25,912 bases of DNA from Bacillota bacterium (GTDB lineage: Bacteria; Bacillota; UBA4882; UBA10575), in assembly GCA_012521315.1 (NCBI GenBank), contig JAAYMP010000202.1, positions 1 through 25,912 on the forward strand, in the 5' to 3' direction. Both the position numbers and the translations under genes were made by a program. Under the pieces are notes generated by a model. It did no database searches and was not told the DNA's origin. It saw only the letters and a program-made list of their open reading frames with translations. Shown in pieces: positions 24,401 to 25,912 of this stretch (within the stretch, counting starts at the first letter, position 1; each line of letters begins with the position of its first letter).

Positions 24401-25912
24401 AGAGATCGCGCCCCAGACAATGGGCGAGCGGGATCCCGCCGAACCGGACGGACCGGGCCAACCGCAGGAGATAGTCCACGGCCAGCAGGCCGAGGGCCCC
24501 CCAGTGGAGGGGAAGGATTTGCAAGGCGCGGCCCGGGAGGGCGGCGAAGCAGAGCACCACAAAGAGGAAAAGGGCGGGCGTGACCAAGCTGCGCCGCAGG
24601 TTGTCTATCATTTGCCAAAGAGTGATGGTGGGCAAATAAACAGGCGTTTTGGTTCCGTCCTGGTCGGGTGCACTCTTTTTCAACCAGGGCAAGAGCTGCC
24701 AGTCCCCCCGGACCCAGCGGTGGGAGCGGGAGAGATTGCTGAGAAAGGAGGAAGGGAAATCTTCCTGCAGTTCAATATCGCTGACCAAACCGGCGCGGAG
24801 AAAGCCCCCCTCCAAAAGGTCATGGCTTAAAATCGCGTTTTCGGGGAAGCGTCTCCGCAGGAGCTGGTCGAAGATGCGGGCGTCATAGATCCCCTTCCCC
24901 GCAAAGATCCCGTGGCCAAAGAGATCCTGATAGGGGTTGGAGACCGCGCTGCTGTAAAGGTCGATTCCCCACTGGTTGCTGTAGAGGAGGGAGAACAAAG
25001 TCTGGTTGGCGCTGGGGTTGCTGATCACAATTTTAGGCTGTAAAATGCCGTAACCTTTGACGACGATGCCCTTCTCCTTGTCCACGACCGGCGCGTTCAG
25101 CGGATGGGCCAGCGTGCCGATGAGGCGCCGGGCGGCTTCCCGCGGCAGCAGCGTATCGGTGTCCAGGGTGATCACATAACGGATCTGTTTATAGAATTCG
25201 CGGTCGCCGGTGATCGTCGTAAAACTGGTGTTTTCTTCCCCGGCGAGCAAGGCGTTGAATTCGGTAAGTTTGCCGCGCTTCCGTTCCCAACCCATCCAGA
25301 CCCCCTCCTGTGGATTATACCGCCGCTCGCGGTGGAGGAGATGAAAGTATTGCCCGCCCTTCGGATGGGGGTAACGCTGGTTCAAGTCCGCGATCCCCTT
25401 TAAAGCCGCCTCCAGCAAGGGAGCGTCCTCCGGACGCTCCTTTTCCGCGGCGTCGACGAAATCGGTCAACAAGGCAAAGTAGATGTGCGGATCGGTGTTC
25501 GCCAAGTGGTAGACTTCCAATTTCCGGAGTAACGACTCCACATCCTCCATGCTGCCCAAAAGGGTCGGGATCACCACCATGGTCGACGCTTCCCGCGGGA
25601 TGCCGTGGCGAAACTCGATCTTCGGCAGGATCTGCGGCGGGAAAACCCAGTTCAAGACCGTATGGACCAGACGGACGGCGCCACCGATCGCCGGCGCCAT
25701 GAGCAGCACAGCGGCCAACCACAGTTGCAAAGGGGTAAAGGACCGCAGGGCAGCCAAGGACCAGAAGAGCCCGGCATAGATCAACAGAGCGCAAAAGGCT
25801 AAAGCCGGGAAATAGACCAAATTGGGCTTGGCCCGCGCGGCTCGCCGGAAACCGCGGAGGCCGCCCCCCTTGCGGTTTAAGGCTTGGGCCAGCTCTTTCC
25901 AGCCGTCGTCAA
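18447..25912 (-). CDS. Cyclic beta-1,2-glucan synthase-like protein (GT84/GH94), amino end outside window
   Basis: Giant membrane glycosyltransferase, relative of NdvB/Cgs, which build and cyclise beta-1,2-glucan. 2487 residues are visible. The frame has no stop up to the right edge, so the gene is 5'-truncated by the window; the in-frame TTG at 25820 is not a convincing start. In visible numbering: two membrane helices (about 35-56, 63-89), a GT-A-like domain with DTD at 250-252, ENAILSHDLLEGG, and HRWVRGDWQ around 397-405, then further helices to about 610. A glycoamylase-like domain follows (about 680-1200; FDHRLNYQYRAFGIPTLALK, AHHQGMSLIALGN). The rest is GH94: beta-sandwich parts and a catalytic barrel with GTGDWNDGM (Asp2166/Asp2169) and GGWTWYTGSAGWMY. 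All signature residues look intact. The Cgs amino-terminal region of several hundred residues must lie beyond 25912. Confidence 0.88.
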   Translation of the reverse strand, partial: DDGWKELAQALNRKGGGLRGFRRAARAKPNLVYFPALAFCALLIYAGLFWSLAALRSFTPLQLWLAAVLLMAPAIGGAVRLVHTVLNWVFPPQILPKIEFRHGIPREASTMVVIPTLLGSMEDVESLLRKLEVYHLANTDPHIYFALLTDFVDAAEKERPEDAPLLEAALKGIADLNQRYPHPKGGQYFHLLHRERRYNPQEGVWMGWERKRGKLTEFNALLAGEENTSFTTITGDREFYKQIRYVITLDTDTLLPREAARRLIGTLAHPLNAPVVDKEKGIVVKGYGILQPKIVISNPSANQTLFSLLYSNQWGIDLYSSAVSNPYQDLFGHGIFAGKGIYDARIFDQLLRRRFPENAILSHDLLEGGFLRAGLVSDIELQEDFPSSFLSNLSRSHRWVRGDWQLLPWLKKSAPDQDGTKTPVYLPTITLWQMIDNLRRSLVTPALFLFVVLCFAALPGRALQILPLHWGALGLLAVDYLLRLARSVRFGGIPLAHCLGRDLFGLAALPYEAAMMVDAIVRTLYRMKISHRHLLEWRTASDVGKQAPNTLWRVWEKMLRGQVLSLAALAFLWRQSPTGLPWLAPFFFLWLTAPLWVHLTAVPRQPKRKALKAEEKIYLRENARRIWHFFETVVTARDNWLPPDNLQIDPDNGIAHRTSPTNIGLYLASLVTARDFGYITTKQMVTRIAQTINTLERLPRWDGHFYNWYDTVTLQPLIPLYVSTVDSGNLLVYLLIAKAGIKEWLQQPWTKGLGQGLVDTIRWEEQKKETTASWAGYFEPDLEGVPAILTWYRLLKKAREKAEEAGRESLRHAVAAIDLQIEELEWFFPWLPELLAAGGHDSDELADKLRAVKNFAEVIALADQAGQEAAGQGEAERPALTELLLVSRARIEEFLCDGERLCAQLEALVAAHDFTPLYDRQRRLFSIGYNVSNQRLDSSYYNLLASEARQASFIAIALGQVPVKHWASMSRTSTLVAHKPVLISWTGTAFEYLMPLLAMTCHPNTLWEQTYQLMVKSQINYGKKLGLPWGVSESGYYAFDHRLNYQYRAFGIPTLALKQGLEKERVVTPYATFLAAMVAPKEAVNNLYRMERYGAFGAFGFYEALDFTPERLPKKRNYAIVKSYMAHHQGMSLIALGNLLHGNLMHRRFLNDPRVFSTDLLLHERILAPTVVKTHQQIPRYLPTRYQRDEGFDPRHFATHDTPLPVASFLSNGRYLVMVSNSGGGFSQYKDLLLTSWEEDPIKDHHGVFFYIKNITDGSTWSPTFHPLRDSSDPVTMDSELDRIVFTKTRGQVQTQLKICVVPDEDAELRQLSLTNFGDSPCTLEVTSYLEPVLARKDAFQAHPAFNKLFVETEVVPEAEALLAHRRTGQPNPSPWLVHALHVDMPPIGPLEFETDRSRFVGRGRSYRIPVVIETNQRLSGTTGAVLDPVFSLRRRVQLNPGETANFTFITGIAPSREEALELVDRLASPYRFEQVCEVAFNRAQLELQEMKIPLHQVRLLQLMASQIFYYNYYQRTRSSALRKNVKDQSALWAYGISGDLPVILLWLEDQSDTSLAEQILRFHQYWKRKGLVTDLVILTNNDEGYRQTLFEEVQRIIHSFPEPEDLERPGGVFLFAAGTIPKEDQILLETVARIVLHSDGGSIRSQLRPVVNLRRSLPPSQPVRLPTPVEANYIPTESPEELLFFNGWGGFTPDGKEYVIQLRTKDLLPTPWCNIIANPKFGFTVSESGGGYTWAANSREFKLTPWSNDPVLDPSGEICYLRDEASGLLWTLTALPIRDTAPYTVRHGQGYTVFEHQSQGLIQTGLVFTPIDAPVKILRLTLQNTEDREREIAVTHYLEWVLGVNREKNAPFIVTEYDRNSGALLARNVYQKDFSDQYGFLGIWTGGPEIDRSWTGDRAEFIGRNGSLSFPAALKREKLSNTTGVQHNPCGAMQVKIYLPPQGERTVYILVGAATSKEQVREMMRKYGRKTGVETALKNARNYWADLLGRVQVTTPDRAFDLLLNNWLLYQTVSCRLWARSAFYQSGGAYGYRDQLQDVLALLHARPGFARRQILLHAAHQYLEGDVQHWWHEETGYGIRTRFSDDLLWLPYAACRYAKHTGDQRIWKHRIPFLESPPLEEHELERYEQAKVSTETRTLYEHCVRAIERALRFGPHGLPLMGTGDWNDGMNAVGAGGLGESVWLGWFLYHVLQEFIPIAVKQKDPERAERYTAISNELVAALNEHGWDGQWYRRAYNDRGEPIGSITNTECQIDCIAQAWGVISGAAELDKALLAMNSLDHKLVRREEGTLICLLTPPFDKTEPSPGYIQAYPPGIRENGGQYTHGTIWAVIAWALLGQGNRAYDLFRILNPINQTRTYNEAQRYKVEPYVMAADVYSVPPHTGRGGWTWYTGSAGWMYQAGLEWILGLRRQGPVLHLKPCIPEDWPGFSVRYWYGQTEYEIKVENPERKQTGGSYLELDGEPLAEIEAGVPLVNDGEKHRVLLIL

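Overview
The window looks like chromosomal DNA of a Gram-positive, clostridia-like member of the Bacillota. The signs are a T-box leader, strong AAGGAG-type ribosome binding sites, many TTG starts, and Bacillota-style gene neighbourhoods (cdd-era, queA-tgt-yajC, acpS-nnr-alr). GC content is fairly high (a hand count of 60 bases inside lpdA gives 43 G/C). The lineage below phylum is not certain; an anaerobic Limnochordia/Hydrogenispora-like or Peptococcaceae-like organism would fit. I see no insertion sequence, phage gene, CRISPR array, rRNA or tRNA.

Left part (1-5665, all +): cytidine deaminase, the Era GTPase, the two queuosine enzymes QueA and Tgt, YajC with its own promoter and terminator, and threonine synthase.

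Middle (5666-12021, +): a complete T-box riboswitch leader with its own promoter lies in front of a phenylacetate-CoA ligase-type gene (paaK) and a tandem ACT-domain protein. Aryl-CoA formation therefore appears to be switched by an uncharged tRNA. Then come lipoyl synthase, an AT-rich orphan gene of 144 residues, dihydrolipoyl dehydrogenase, and an HD-GYP protein probably acting on cyclic di-GMP.

Right-middle (12048-18303): an IscR-like Rrf2 regulator on the minus strand, divergent from an EamA exporter and a nitroreductase. A tight run cheR-acpS-nnr-alr follows, with short overlaps between genes, and ends at a strong terminator that may work in both directions.

Right end (18447 to the edge, minus): one very long gene for a cyclic beta-1,2-glucan synthase-like protein (membrane GT84 glycosyltransferase, glycoamylase-like domain, GH94 phosphorylase domain). 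Its reading frame is still open at the right edge, so the amino terminus lies outside the window.

Most genes are conserved housekeeping functions. The least ordinary items are the T-box on paaK-ACT, the palindromes between rrf2 and eamA, the AT-rich orphan between lipA and lpdA, and the giant glucan synthase in an apparently Gram-positive genome.
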